Assembly: GCA_902461085.1 (NCBI GenBank)
Contig: CABPWH010000021.1
Span: forward strand, 1-30,202
Origin: an uncultured Collinsella sp.
Lineage (GTDB): Bacteria > Actinomycetota > Coriobacteriia > Coriobacteriales > Coriobacteriaceae
Reading direction: 5' to 3'
Length of the DNA stretch: 30,202 bases
Every line of letters begins with the position of its first letter. Position 1 is the stretch's first letter. A program made the position numbers and the translations under genes. Below, piece after piece: positions 17,093 to 24,148 of the stretch. The notes under the pieces were generated by a model, which did no database searches, was not told where the DNA came from, and worked only from the letters and a program-made list of their open reading frames with translations.

Positions 17093-18381
17093 TGGCTCGG
17101 TTTCCCCTCGTTCCCACGGCGCCTGAGCCCGAACGCGCCGTTCTTGTCGGAGTTGAGTGGCGCGATAACGCCTGGCCGCTCGATCGTTCGCTTGACGAGC
17201 TTGAGCGCCTGGCCCATACGGCTGGCGCCCAGTGCGTGGCGCGTTTGTCACAGCGTCTGGTTAAGCCGTATCCAAAATCGTTTATCGGCTCCGGTAAGGT
17301 TGAGGAGCTTTGCGGGCTCGTGCATCGTATGGATGTCGATGTTGTTATCTTCGACGACGATTTAACGCCCTCGCAGCAGTCTTATCTTGAGAAAGCCGTG
17401 GGCGAACCGGTTAAGATTATCGACCGCACGGCGTTGATTCTCGATATCTTTGGCCTGCACGCTCAGACCCGTGAGGGCCGCCTGCAGGTGCAGCTAGCCC
17501 AATTGCAGTATCTGTTGCCTCGCTTGCGCGGTATGTGGAGCCATCTTGCTAAAGAGCAGACACGCGGTGGCATTGGTTCGCGCTTTGGCCAGGGCGAAAG
17601 CCAGCTCGAGGTTGACCGACGTTTGATTCGCAACAAGATTGCCGCGCTTCGTCGCGAGCTTAAGCAGGTTGAACAGCGCCGCGATGTCCAGTCAAAGAGT
17701 CGTATCGAGTCGCCGGCGTTCCGCGTTGCCTTAGCCGGTTATACCAATGCCGGTAAGTCGACGTTGCTCAATCGCCTGACCGGGTCTACAGTGCTTTCAC
17801 AGGACAAATTGTTTGCCACGCTCGATCCGACGACGCGCTCGTATCGCTTGCCCGGCGGTCGTGGTATGACCATTACCGATACGGTTGGCTTTATTCAAAA
17901 GCTACCGCATGGTCTCGTTGATGCTTTTAAGTCCACACTGTCCGAGGTCCTTGGTGCCGACCTGATCCTTAAAGTTGTGGATGCCTCTGACGAGGACTAC
18001 GAGCGCCAGCTCGAGGCAGTCGATCGCGTTCTTGACGAGATCGGTGCTGGCGAGCGTTTGACGCTTACGGTGTTCAATAAAATCGACCTACTCGATAGCG
18101 TCGATCGATTGAGTTTCCGTCGTCGCTATCCCGAGGCCGTGTTGTTCTCGGCCCAGACAGGAGAGGGGCTCGACGATCTCGTCGACCGAATTGCTCGTGA
18201 GGCGGCTGCCACCGATGTGTTGCTCTCCGCTGATATCCCGTATCGCGAGGGCGCCCTCATTACGCTGGTGCATGAGCAGGGAACCCTTCTGCATGAGGAA
18301 TATCTAGAGGACGGCGTTCGCATTGTGGCAAAGATGCCGGCCCGAATCGCGCCGCGTCTTGAGCGCTATCGTACGGAGTAA
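17092..18381 (+). CDS. hflX: Ribosome-associated GTPase HflX
   Basis: GTPase of the Obg/HflX class that binds the ribosome and rescues or splits stalled ribosomes. The N-terminal HflX domain includes SFIGSGKVEEL and VIFDDDLTPSQQSYLE. The GGIGSRFGQGE glycine-rich link follows, then the G domain with P-loop GYTNAGKST at 216-224, DTVGFIQKLP as the switch II region, and FNKIDLL as the G4 motif. The 429-residue length is usual. The start codon shares its A with the miaA stop. Its last 16 bases overlap the 3' end of the convergent acyltransferase-like gene, and I see no hairpin terminator between them. Confidence 0.95.
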   Translation: MARFPLVPTAPEPERAVLVGVEWRDNAWPLDRSLDELERLAHTAGAQCVARLSQRLVKPYPKSFIGSGKVEELCGLVHRMDVDVVIFDDDLTPSQQSYLEKAVGEPVKIIDRTALILDIFGLHAQTREGRLQVQLAQLQYLLPRLRGMWSHLAKEQTRGGIGSRFGQGESQLEVDRRLIRNKIAALRRELKQVEQRRDVQSKSRIESPAFRVALAGYTNAGKSTLLNRLTGSTVLSQDKLFATLDPTTRSYRLPGGRGMTITDTVGFIQKLPHGLVDAFKSTLSEVLGADLILKVVDASDEDYERQLEAVDRVLDEIGAGERLTLTVFNKIDLLDSVDRLSFRRRYPEAVLFSAQTGEGLDDLVDRIAREAAATDVLLSADIPYREGALITLVHEQGTLLHEEYLEDGVRIVAKMPARIAPRLERYRTE

Positions 18382-19070
18382 ACGAGCTCTAGCACGCCTA
18401 GAATGACAGGCTGATGGAGTAGGTAGAACGGTAAGGCATGCCGACCGAGGACTGCGAGCGCCGGGATGGGATTGGCGTATGCCCATGCCGGCGCTTCGTG
18501 GCTTGATGCTTGTGCTGCCTGGGCAGTAAAGAAGCCGGTAAGGTACATAAAGACAAATGGAATGAGCGGATAGTAGTCTCCCGAAACAAAATCCGGGCCC
18601 GGGAATCCAAGCCATGCCAGGTAGGGGAGTGGGTAGACCGCCTTTGGAATGCCCCAGGTTAGGGTAAAAAGAACAAGGCATACTGCGATGCCCCACGAGC
18701 CCGGTAATTTTTGGAGTAACGGACGGGTGAGTGCAACCACCGCGGTGCACACCGCCATGCAATAAATGATGCCAAAGTTTACCGAATCGTCGACTGATAC
18801 TAGTGTAGTTGCAATCCATACGACCAAAGCTGCGGCCGCGTATTTGAGGGCGCGCTTAACGTTATTGCGCGAGAGCGTGCACATCCAACCGGCGATAAAC
18901 ATAAATACCCAGCTGATACTAGCGCGCCAGATATCCTGGAAAACCGTTTCGGTAAACCATGGCATATCCCATCCATATAGGTAGGCCAAATCGTAGCAGG
19001 CGTGAAAACCTGCCATCGATAGCATCGTAAGCCCGCGGATGGTATCAAATATGGTGATGCGTTTTTGCAT
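18366..19070 (-). CDS. DUF1624/HGSNAT-type membrane protein
   Basis: A 234-residue polytopic membrane protein with about seven hydrophobic segments. It begins RITIFDTIRGLTMLSMAGFHACYDLAY, the pattern of DUF1624 proteins related to heparan-alpha-glucosaminide N-acetyltransferase and the wider acyltransferase-3 type. The membrane His in GFHACYDL and the late YLLHQPVILG motif are family-like. Substrate and reaction are unknown. Its ATG shares a base with the lexA stop (TAATG), and it has no strong ribosome-binding site, so it should be translated with lexA from the LexA-controlled promoter. That would make a membrane protein part of the SOS response. Its 3' end overlaps hflX by 16 bases. Confidence 0.78.
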   Translation of the reverse strand: MQKRITIFDTIRGLTMLSMAGFHACYDLAYLYGWDMPWFTETVFQDIWRASISWVFMFIAGWMCTLSRNNVKRALKYAAAALVVWIATTLVSVDDSVNFGIIYCMAVCTAVVALTRPLLQKLPGSWGIAVCLVLFTLTWGIPKAVYPLPYLAWLGFPGPDFVSGDYYPLIPFVFMYLTGFFTAQAAQASSHEAPAWAYANPIPALAVLGRHALPFYLLHQPVILGVLELVYSVR

Positions 19071-19714
19071 TACGAGAACCGGCGCATTAATCCGACAACC
19101 TTACCCAAAATAACGGGGTTCGTCGCATAGATGGGCTCCATGGTGTCGTTCTCAGGCTGCAGGCGCACGCGCCCCTGCTCCTTGTAGAACGTCTTGACGG
19201 TCGCCGAGCCATCGATCATGGCCACGACGATTTCGCCGTTCATGGCGCTCTTTTGCTCGCGAACGATAATGTAGTCACCGTTGTAGATGCCGACATTGAT
19301 CATTGAGTTGCCGTGCACTTCAAGGATAAAGGAGCCCTGGTCTGTGGCGATTTCGGTCGGGATGGTAAAGGTGTCCTCGATATTTTGCTCGGCCAGAATG
19401 GGAATCCCAGCCGCGACGCGACCGACGAGCGGCAGTGAGACCGTTCCGCGGGGCGCTGTGGGTTCATCGGATTTGGAAATCGAGACGGAGGATCCGTCCT
19501 CATCAAAAAGCTCTAGGGCGCGAGGCTTGGTGGCATCGCGCTTGAGCAGCCCTCGAGCCTCCAGGGCAGAGAGATGAGCATGCACCGTGCTGGGGGAGGA
19601 GAGGCCTACGGCCGATGCCATCTCGCGCACACTGGGCGGATAGCCCTTCTCCTGCTGATATTCCTTGATGAAGTCGTAAATCTGCTGCTGACGCTTGGTA
19701 ATTTTGCGAGCCAT
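19070..19714 (-). CDS. lexA: SOS repressor LexA
   Basis: Repressor of the SOS regulon that cleaves itself when RecA filaments form. A winged helix-turn-helix domain covers residues 1-66 (TKRQQQIYDFIKEY, then YPPSVREMASAVGLSSPSTVH). The cleavage site is A102-G103 within VGRVAAGIP, and the catalytic pair is S137 (HGNSM) and K174 (ATVKTF). I start it at ATG 19714 (214 residues), with AGAGGA upstream. The frame is open a further 35 codons, but that stretch contains the SOS boxes. Three SOS boxes upstream indicate autoregulation and control of the divergent gene. Confidence 0.96.
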   Translation of the reverse strand: MARKITKRQQQIYDFIKEYQQEKGYPPSVREMASAVGLSSPSTVHAHLSALEARGLLKRDATKPRALELFDEDGSSVSISKSDEPTAPRGTVSLPLVGRVAAGIPILAEQNIEDTFTIPTEIATDQGSFILEVHGNSMINVGIYNGDYIIVREQKSAMNGEIVVAMIDGSATVKTFYKEQGRVRLQPENDTMEPIYATNPVILGKVVGLMRRFS

Positions 19715-19737
19715 CAGGGGATCCTCTCTGCCAATGT

Positions 19738-19751
19738 CAAACAAATGTTCG
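19738..19751 (-). promoter_or_regulatory. SOS box 1, nearest lexA
   Basis: On the - strand this reads CGAACATTTGTTTG, matching CGAACNNNNGTTYG. It lies 24 bases before the lexA start codon, where LexA could block its own transcription. Confidence 0.85.
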
Positions 19752-19759
19752 ATTATTGC

Positions 19760-19787
19760 TTGACAGGAACAACTGTTCGAAGATAAT
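19760..19787 (+). promoter_or_regulatory. Promoter of the YneA-like gene
   Basis: TTGACA (19760-19765) is a consensus -35 box and GATAAT (19782-19787) a good -10 box, 16 bases apart. SOS box 2 fills the spacer and box 3 covers the expected start site near 19794. The leader then contains a small hairpin at 19809-19831 (GACA/TGTC within GCGC arms). Confidence 0.8.
19766..19779 (+). promoter_or_regulatory. SOS box 2
   Basis: GGAACAACTGTTCG matches the GAACNNNNGTTC core exactly. It sits between the -35 and -10 boxes of the rightward promoter. Confidence 0.88.
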
Positions 19788-19793
19788 AATAAC

Positions 19794-19807
19794 CGAACAT
19801 TCGTTCT
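19794..19807 (+). promoter_or_regulatory. SOS box 3
   Basis: CGAACATTCGTTCT has the full GAACNNNNGTTC core with one change in the outer base. It covers the predicted transcription start of the divergent LysM gene. Confidence 0.83.
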
Positions 19808-19874
19808 CGCGCTAGACATTTTTGTCCGCGCGGCTTGATAAAACTGTTCTCAGCAAAACACGCGAGAGGAGAAC

Positions 19875-20327
19875 ATGATGAACGCAACGGATATGGTCCA
19901 GGGAAACCTCGCCCTTAAGCTCGAGACGCCTGCGGCGCCGGCTTTCACGGTTGTTAAAGGCGGCCGATCTGGTTTCCAAACACTGCCTGGCAAGCCCGTC
20001 CGCAGCCAGTGCGTCGCCACGACTTCGGCCCCCGTTGCCCTAAAGGCTTCGACGATTGTCGCCCTAGCCGTTGCGCTCACGCTCTTCTTTGTACTTGCCA
20101 CCTCGATCTTCAGCGCTCGTCACGCCGCATATGCCGAGTCGGTATCCAACGTTACCTACGAGACCGTCCGTGTTCAGTCTGGCGATTCCTTGTGGTCGCT
20201 AGCCCAGGAGCATCCGATTGAGGGTCTTTCCACGCAGGAGACCTCTGATATGATCCGCAACGTCAATCACCTGGAGCATGGCTCGCTCGATGCCGGTGCG
20301 CATCTTAAAGTTCCCGCACGTTCATAA
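19875..20327 (+). CDS. Membrane-anchored LysM protein, YneA-like SOS division inhibitor
   Basis: A 150-residue protein with a basic 58-residue N-terminal tail, one transmembrane helix (about 60-80) and an extracytoplasmic LysM domain (about 96-147: VQSGDSLWSLAQEH, then NHLEHGSLDAGAHLKVPA). The order transmembrane helix then LysM, the short length and the position divergent from lexA behind SOS boxes match YneA of Bacillus, which halts division after DNA damage. The N-terminal tail is much longer than in Bacillus YneA. The start ATG 19875 has AGAGGAG upstream; a second ATG follows directly. Nothing tests inhibition of division here, so that role is an inference from structure and context. Confidence 0.8.
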   Translation: MMNATDMVQGNLALKLETPAAPAFTVVKGGRSGFQTLPGKPVRSQCVATTSAPVALKASTIVALAVALTLFFVLATSIFSARHAAYAESVSNVTYETVRVQSGDSLWSLAQEHPIEGLSTQETSDMIRNVNHLEHGSLDAGAHLKVPARS

Positions 20328-20341
20328 GATTTAAGTACCGT

Positions 20342-20383
20342 CGCATGGTACCCTTGTAATAGTTTTAGAGGAGGTACCATGCG
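20342..20383 (+). promoter_or_regulatory. 11-bp inverted repeat enclosing the nrdR start
   Basis: CGCATGGTACC (20342-20352) and GGTACCATGCG (20373-20383) are perfect complements. The right arm covers the end of the ribosome-binding site and the whole nrdR ATG (20379-20381). The 20-base loop contains the rest of AGAGGAGG. A rival 5-bp hairpin (GTACC 20335-20339 with GGTAC 20347-20351) would release it. It could be a translational switch or, if transcription begins inside it, a DNA operator. Confidence 0.6.
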
Positions 20384-20822
20384 CTGTCCCAAATGCGGCA
20401 AGGCACATACCCGCGTCGTTGATTCCCGCATGCAGGAATCAAATAACACCATCAAGCGCCGTCGCGAATGCTGCTCATGCAATTATCGCTTTACGACATT
20501 TGAGCGTTGTGAAGACCCTATCGAGGTCATTAAGTCAGACGGATCTAAGCAACGGTTCGATCGCAATAAGCTGCTGGTCGGTTTGATGCGCGCCACGATC
20601 AAGCGAGATATCGACACTAAAAAGCTCAACGAGATCATTGACGATATTGAGGTTGAGCTTCGCTCCCGTACGCTCACGGCTGTTACGTCCCATGAGCTGG
20701 GCGATATGGTTCTTAAGCGGTTGGCCAAGATCGATAAAGTGGCCTACATCCGCTTTGCCTCGGTCTATCGCGATTTCAAAGACGTCGATGAGTTTCTGCA
20801 AGAGCTCGACAAGCTAAGGTGA
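20379..20822 (+). CDS. nrdR: Transcriptional repressor NrdR
   Basis: Zinc and nucleotide-binding repressor of ribonucleotide reductase genes. The N-terminal zinc ribbon has C3, C6, C31 and C34 (MRCPKCG, RRECCSC), and an ATP-cone domain follows (IEVIKSDGSKQRFDRNKL). The 147-residue length is standard. Strong ribosome-binding site AGAGGAGG. It lies 4 bases before dut, so a regulator of dNTP supply and the enzyme that removes dUTP are made together. Its start codon is inside an inverted repeat, which suggests control of its translation or transcription. No consensus NrdR box is seen upstream. Confidence 0.96.
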   Translation: MRCPKCGKAHTRVVDSRMQESNNTIKRRRECCSCNYRFTTFERCEDPIEVIKSDGSKQRFDRNKLLVGLMRATIKRDIDTKKLNEIIDDIEVELRSRTLTAVTSHELGDMVLKRLAKIDKVAYIRFASVYRDFKDVDEFLQELDKLR

Positions 20823-20826
20823 TTTC

Positions 20827-21270
20827 ATGTCCAACATTACCGTTAACATTAAGCGTCTCGACCCCACGGTCGAGCTTCCCAAATACGCACATCCCACGGA
20901 TGCCGGCTTGGATCTGCGCTCCAACGAGGATTGCATTCTGAAGCCCTTCGAACGCCGTCTGGTCTCCACGGGCCTGGCTATCGCCCTGCCCGATGGCTAC
21001 GCCGGCTTCGTCCAGCCCCGCAGCGGCTTGGCCATCAAGCAGGGTCTGTCTATAGTCAACACGCCGGGCCTCATCGACGCCCACTACCGAGGAGAACTCA
21101 AGGTTATCCTCATCAACCTGGACCCCTCCAACAACATCCAAATCAACAAAGGCGACCGCATAGCCCAACTCGTCATCCAAGAAGTCCCCACGGTCAGCCT
21201 CATAGAAGTAGAAGAACTAGACGAAACCGACCGAGGCAAAGGAGGCTTCGGCTCCAGCGGCGTCGCTTAG
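20827..21270 (+). CDS. dut: dUTP diphosphatase (dUTPase)
   Basis: Hydrolyses dUTP to dUMP, keeping uracil out of DNA and feeding thymidylate synthesis. The trimeric dUTPase motifs are in order: HPTDAGLDLRS (motif 1), PRSGLAIKQG (motif 2), VNTPGLIDAHYRGE (motif 3), a GDRIAQLV block (motif 4) and the C-terminal glycine-rich RGKGGFGSSG (motif 5). 147 residues, normal. Ribosome-binding site AAGGTG overlaps the nrdR stop. From about 21090 to the stop, codon choice changes to GAA, CAA, ATA, CTA and CGA where neighbouring genes prefer GAG, CAG, ATC, CTC and CGC, making the mRNA rich in C and poor in G. I see no break in the protein. Confidence 0.95.
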   Translation: MSNITVNIKRLDPTVELPKYAHPTDAGLDLRSNEDCILKPFERRLVSTGLAIALPDGYAGFVQPRSGLAIKQGLSIVNTPGLIDAHYRGELKVILINLDPSNNIQINKGDRIAQLVIQEVPTVSLIEVEELDETDRGKGGFGSSGVA

Positions 21271-21320
21271 TCTTTTGCTTCGTTGAACGGAGTGTCGTAA
21301 TGCCCGCTCGCCCCTGGGAG

Positions 21321-21367
21321 GCCCCTATATATCATCCCGTGCTCAAACATTCTCGCTTCGCAGGGGC
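21321..21367 (+). repeat. Truncated copy of the 98-bp palindromic element
   Basis: Bases 21326-21361 match 21397-21432 of the next copy at 35 of 36 positions. The right half is missing, and the remnant is framed by a 6-bp inverted repeat (GCCCCT and AGGGGC). It looks like a deletion derivative or a partial duplication. Confidence 0.75.
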
Positions 21368-21379
21368 GCACGGATCCCG

Positions 21380-21477
21380 CTTTCGCCTGAGCCCCATACA
21401 TATCATCCCGTGCTCAAACATTCTCGCTTCGCTGCGAAACTGCGCGCGGGACGATATGTATGGGGCTCAGGCGAAAG
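21380..21477 (+). repeat. 98-bp palindromic repeat element, copy 1
   Basis: Two 34-base arms (21380-21413 and 21444-21477) are complementary at 32 of 34 positions and enclose a 30-base centre (21414-21443) beginning TCAAACATTCTCGCT. The centre matches that of copy 2, read on the other strand, at 29 of 30 positions. Inner arm sequence (about 16 bases) is shared with copy 2; outer arm sequence is not. Confidence 0.85.
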
Positions 21478-21509
21478 GGCTACATGCTTGACATAAAACA
21501 ATCTTTCTA

Positions 21510-21556
21510 GTTAGCCGATGCGATAAAGGGATGCCTCCTTTGTCGCATCGGCTAAC
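21510..21556. terminator. Strong terminator hairpin between the palindromic elements
   Basis: The 14-bp perfect stem GTTAGCCGATGCGA with its complement continues through one T-G pair and five more pairs, for a 20-bp stem with a 7-base loop. T-rich sequence (CCTATTTATATTTT) follows on the + strand, so it can end dut transcripts. On the - strand AGAAAG precedes a TTGTTTTA, so it may also act leftwards. Confidence 0.85.
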
Positions 21557-21637
21557 CCTATTTATATTTTCCTGTTTTACCTTTGCAGGTTCTAATGGAG
21601 GGGATACCGAAGTAGCTGCTAGTAAGTAAACGTAGCT

Positions 21638-21735
21638 GCTCAGCGGGAGCCGCCCATATATCGTTCCACGCGCAGTTTCGCAGCGCAGCGAGAATGTTTG
21701 AGCATGGAATGATATATGGGCGGCTTCCGCTGAGC
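21638..21735 (-). repeat. 98-bp palindromic repeat element, copy 2 (inverted)
   Basis: Arms 21638-21671 and 21702-21735 are complementary at 31 of 34 positions, all three exceptions being transitions. The 30-base centre 21672-21701 is the reverse complement of the copy 1 centre with one change. It has exactly the length of copy 1. It ends 13 bases beyond the stop of the leftward glycosyltransferase gene. Confidence 0.85.
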
Positions 21736-21748
21736 GGCGGACCTTCGT

Positions 21749-23050
21749 CTATCTGATATGAGCGGGTTTTCCGCCCCAGTAGAAGCGGCAGAAGGCTCGT
21801 TTGCGCTTTTGGGGTTTGCCTACGAGCTCCATGGTTGCGATGGCGATGTCCTCCGCTGCGCGTGGGCGGCGTAGTACTTCGCCGTTGATGAGTAGGGCTT
21901 TGAGTGATTCGGGATGGTCGTGCAAGTGACGTAGGGTTACGATGAGTTCACGTGCGGTGGTGACATGCATGCTGGCGCCCATGCCGGTGAGCATCGTGGT
22001 GTTGGCCTTTTCCTGGCCATAGGACTTGCCCAGCAGGATCATCGGCAGATGCGCGCACAGACACTCGGTGACGGTGAGTCCGCCCGATTTGAGGATTGCC
22101 AGGTCGCAGCCGTGCATGAGGGCCGCCATGTCGTCCACGTAGTCCAGAACCGTGACGTTGTCGAGCTTCATGGCGTCGAAGAGCGTTTTGAGTCGGGTGG
22201 CGTATTCCTTATCCTTGCCCGGTAAAAAGACAAAGTGCATGTCCTCAAAGCTGCGTAAGAAGGGGAGCGTGTGGTCCATCGCGGCACGGAAACGCACGTA
22301 TGGTTGGGGCAAACTGGCGCCGGCCATCACCAATACGACGGTTTTGTCTATGGGGAGATTGAACTTGCTAAGCTCATCTTCGCGTTTGTAATCGGTATCG
22401 AAACCGGCTCGGATGGGGATGCCCGTTATGCGGATTTTTGACTCGGGAACCTTGCGCGGGCGCAGCGTTTCGGCCATAAACTCGTTGGCCACGCAGAACA
22501 GGTCGGTGTCCTTGTGGGGCCAAAAGCCTTCGACTTCATAGTCTGTTGGTACGCAGATGACCGGGTAATCGATACTCGTGATGACGCGGGCGCCCACAGC
22601 GACGTTGGCCGCCGTAATGTGTGTTGCGACCACGGCTATGGGCCTGCGGGTCCGGACGTATTCGTTGAAGGCGGGGAACATAATTCGTGACCATGCTGTG
22701 CCGCCGCCCCAGAGCAGATGTCCTGTAAGCGTATATCGCCAGGTCAGGTCGTAAATGGGACGCGTGGCGCCGGTAAACGACGCTGCTGTTTTATTACCAT
22801 CGAACCTAATGCGTCCAAAATCAAGGATATCCAGGACTTCGATCTCAATATCCTCAGGGATTCCCTTGGTGCCGCGGATAAGGTCAAATGCTTGTGCTAT
22901 CGCGTTGGCGGCGGCTTTGTGGCCCGATCCAACCGATGCGTGCACAATGGTTACTAGGGGTTTTTGTGCAGGTGAAACGGTCATTTGCTCCGGTTGGGGA
23001 GTAGCTTGCATGGGCAGGGGAGCGTCGTCGCCCGTCTGCGTCTGATCCAT
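21749..23050 (-). CDS. MGDG synthase-type (GT28) glycolipid glycosyltransferase
   Basis: Resembles processive diacylglycerol glucosyltransferases (UgtP-like) and MGDG synthases, which add sugars from UDP-sugar to diacylglycerol at the inner membrane face. After a Pro/Gln-rich N-terminal tail of about 30 residues, VTIVHASVGSGHKAAANAIAQAF is the conserved lipid-acceptor region. Later are DYPVICVPTDYEVEGFW, a KTVVLVMAGASLP loop and the donor-binding block KSGGLTVTECL. I start it at ATG 23050 (433 residues), which has AAGGGGAG upstream; 13 further in-frame codons lead to an ATG at 23089 without one. Substrate is not determined. Glycolipid synthesis fits a coriobacterial envelope. Confidence 0.87.
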   Translation of the reverse strand: MDQTQTGDDAPLPMQATPQPEQMTVSPAQKPLVTIVHASVGSGHKAAANAIAQAFDLIRGTKGIPEDIEIEVLDILDFGRIRFDGNKTAASFTGATRPIYDLTWRYTLTGHLLWGGGTAWSRIMFPAFNEYVRTRRPIAVVATHITAANVAVGARVITSIDYPVICVPTDYEVEGFWPHKDTDLFCVANEFMAETLRPRKVPESKIRITGIPIRAGFDTDYKREDELSKFNLPIDKTVVLVMAGASLPQPYVRFRAAMDHTLPFLRSFEDMHFVFLPGKDKEYATRLKTLFDAMKLDNVTVLDYVDDMAALMHGCDLAILKSGGLTVTECLCAHLPMILLGKSYGQEKANTTMLTGMGASMHVTTARELIVTLRHLHDHPESLKALLINGEVLRRPRAAEDIAIATMELVGKPQKRKRAFCRFYWGGKPAHIR

Positions 23051-23168
23051 CGATAACTCCCCTTCGACGTTGTAACACGGATTTATCATTGTAGTGCATG
23101 AGTGTCACGTTTGCCTAAATTTGGGTATGAGCGCAAAGAACGCCAATCTTTCGACAGGAGGTCTCTTC

Positions 23169-24107
23169 ATGACTACCCATCAGCCGATCGATGTTGCTAT
23201 TATCGGCGGCGGCCCTGCGGGCTATGCTGCAGCCATTTACGCGGCGCGCGCCAACCTAACGACGACTGTGATTGAGCAGGGCATGTCGGGAGGACAGATC
23301 GCCACAACCAATGAGGTCGAGAACTATCCGGGCATTCCGCTCTTGAGTGGCGCCGAACTCGGCGAGCGTTTTCAGCAGCATGCAGAAGGCCTGGGAGCAC
23401 AGGTTACATGGAGCATGGTCACGGGTATCGATTACGATGCCGATACAGCGCTGTTTACGGTGCATCACGATTTGGACGATACGTCGGCCTCGAGCGTTAT
23501 CGCTTGCATGGGTGCCACGCCGCGATCTGCTGGTTTTGTTGGCGAGGATACGTATCGCGGTCGTGGCGTTTCATATTGCGCGACGTGCGATGGCATGTTC
23601 TTTCGCGGTAAACAGGTCTTTGTTATCGGAGGCGGTAATTCGGCATGCGAGGAGGCACTGTTCCTGTCCGACATTGCCAGCAGCGTGACCATCGTGCTGC
23701 GCCGCGACCAGTTCCGTGCGCCTGATGGTGTTGTTCAGAAAGTACTCAAAAAGGACAATATTAAAGTTAGGTACCAAACTAGTATTGTTGAGCTTTCTGG
23801 CGAAGCGATGCCCACGACAATTACGTTCAAGGACAATGCAAGCGGTAAGACGCATGCCGAGACCTTTGATCCTGGCTCGTTTGGCATTTTTGTCTTTACC
23901 GGCACGCAACCCAATACCGAGCTTGTTGAGCATCTAGTCGATCTGGCGCTTGATGGCGGCATTCTTACTGATGAATCCATGGCGACCCGCACGCCAGGTC
24001 TATTTTCTGCTGGCGATATCCGTTCCAAATGCTTACGTCAGGTTGTGACCGCTGTTTCTGACGGAGCCATAGCAGCAACTAGCGCATACGCGTTTCTCCG
24101 CGGATAA
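23169..24107 (+). CDS. trxB: Thioredoxin reductase
   Basis: FAD enzyme passing electrons from NADPH to thioredoxin in the cytoplasm. FAD-binding GGGPAG lies at residues 13-18, the redox-active CATC at 137-140, the NADPH-binding GGGNSACEEA just after 155, and the late FAD motif GLFSAGDIR near the end. The 312-residue length is standard. I start it at ATG 23169, with AGGAGG 7 bases upstream; an in-frame ATG at 23094 is too far from any ribosome-binding site. It is transcribed away from the glycosyltransferase gene across a 118-base gap and ends before a strong hairpin. No thioredoxin gene is adjacent. Confidence 0.95.
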   Translation: MTTHQPIDVAIIGGGPAGYAAAIYAARANLTTTVIEQGMSGGQIATTNEVENYPGIPLLSGAELGERFQQHAEGLGAQVTWSMVTGIDYDADTALFTVHHDLDDTSASSVIACMGATPRSAGFVGEDTYRGRGVSYCATCDGMFFRGKQVFVIGGGNSACEEALFLSDIASSVTIVLRRDQFRAPDGVVQKVLKKDNIKVRYQTSIVELSGEAMPTTITFKDNASGKTHAETFDPGSFGIFVFTGTQPNTELVEHLVDLALDGGILTDESMATRTPGLFSAGDIRSKCLRQVVTAVSDGAIAATSAYAFLRG

Positions 24108-24148
24108 GTACGATAATATATCTTATGTAAGGTTGCTATCTTTAAAAC

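Larger units (their letters stand above)
21271..21748. other. Non-coding region between dut and the convergent glycosyltransferase
   Basis: No gene is supported here. It holds a truncated palindromic element (21321-21367), a complete copy (21380-21477), a 20-bp-stem terminator (21510-21556), a 9-bp direct repeat GTAGCTGCT (21612-21620 and 21632-21640), and a second complete palindromic element in opposite orientation (21638-21735). Open frames across the first elements follow from the repeats and have no protein-like features. Confidence 0.85.

Noticed and set aside
20931..21491. Second-frame open stretch across the dut 3' end and the palindromic element
   Set aside because: It is out of frame with a clear dUTPase, and its peptide is Arg/Pro/His/Gln repeats produced by C-rich DNA.
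21321..21735. Palindromic elements as a CRISPR array
   Set aside because: Copies are inverted relative to each other, unevenly spaced and 98 bp long, with no spacer pattern or cas gene.
21321..21735. Palindromic elements as integron attC sites
   Set aside because: In attC sites the ends are conserved and the middle varies; here the middle is conserved and the outer arms vary. No integrase is present.
23094..23168. Earlier trxB start at 23094
   Set aside because: It adds 25 residues before the FAD-binding fold and has no ribosome-binding site, while AGGAGG directly precedes ATG 23169.
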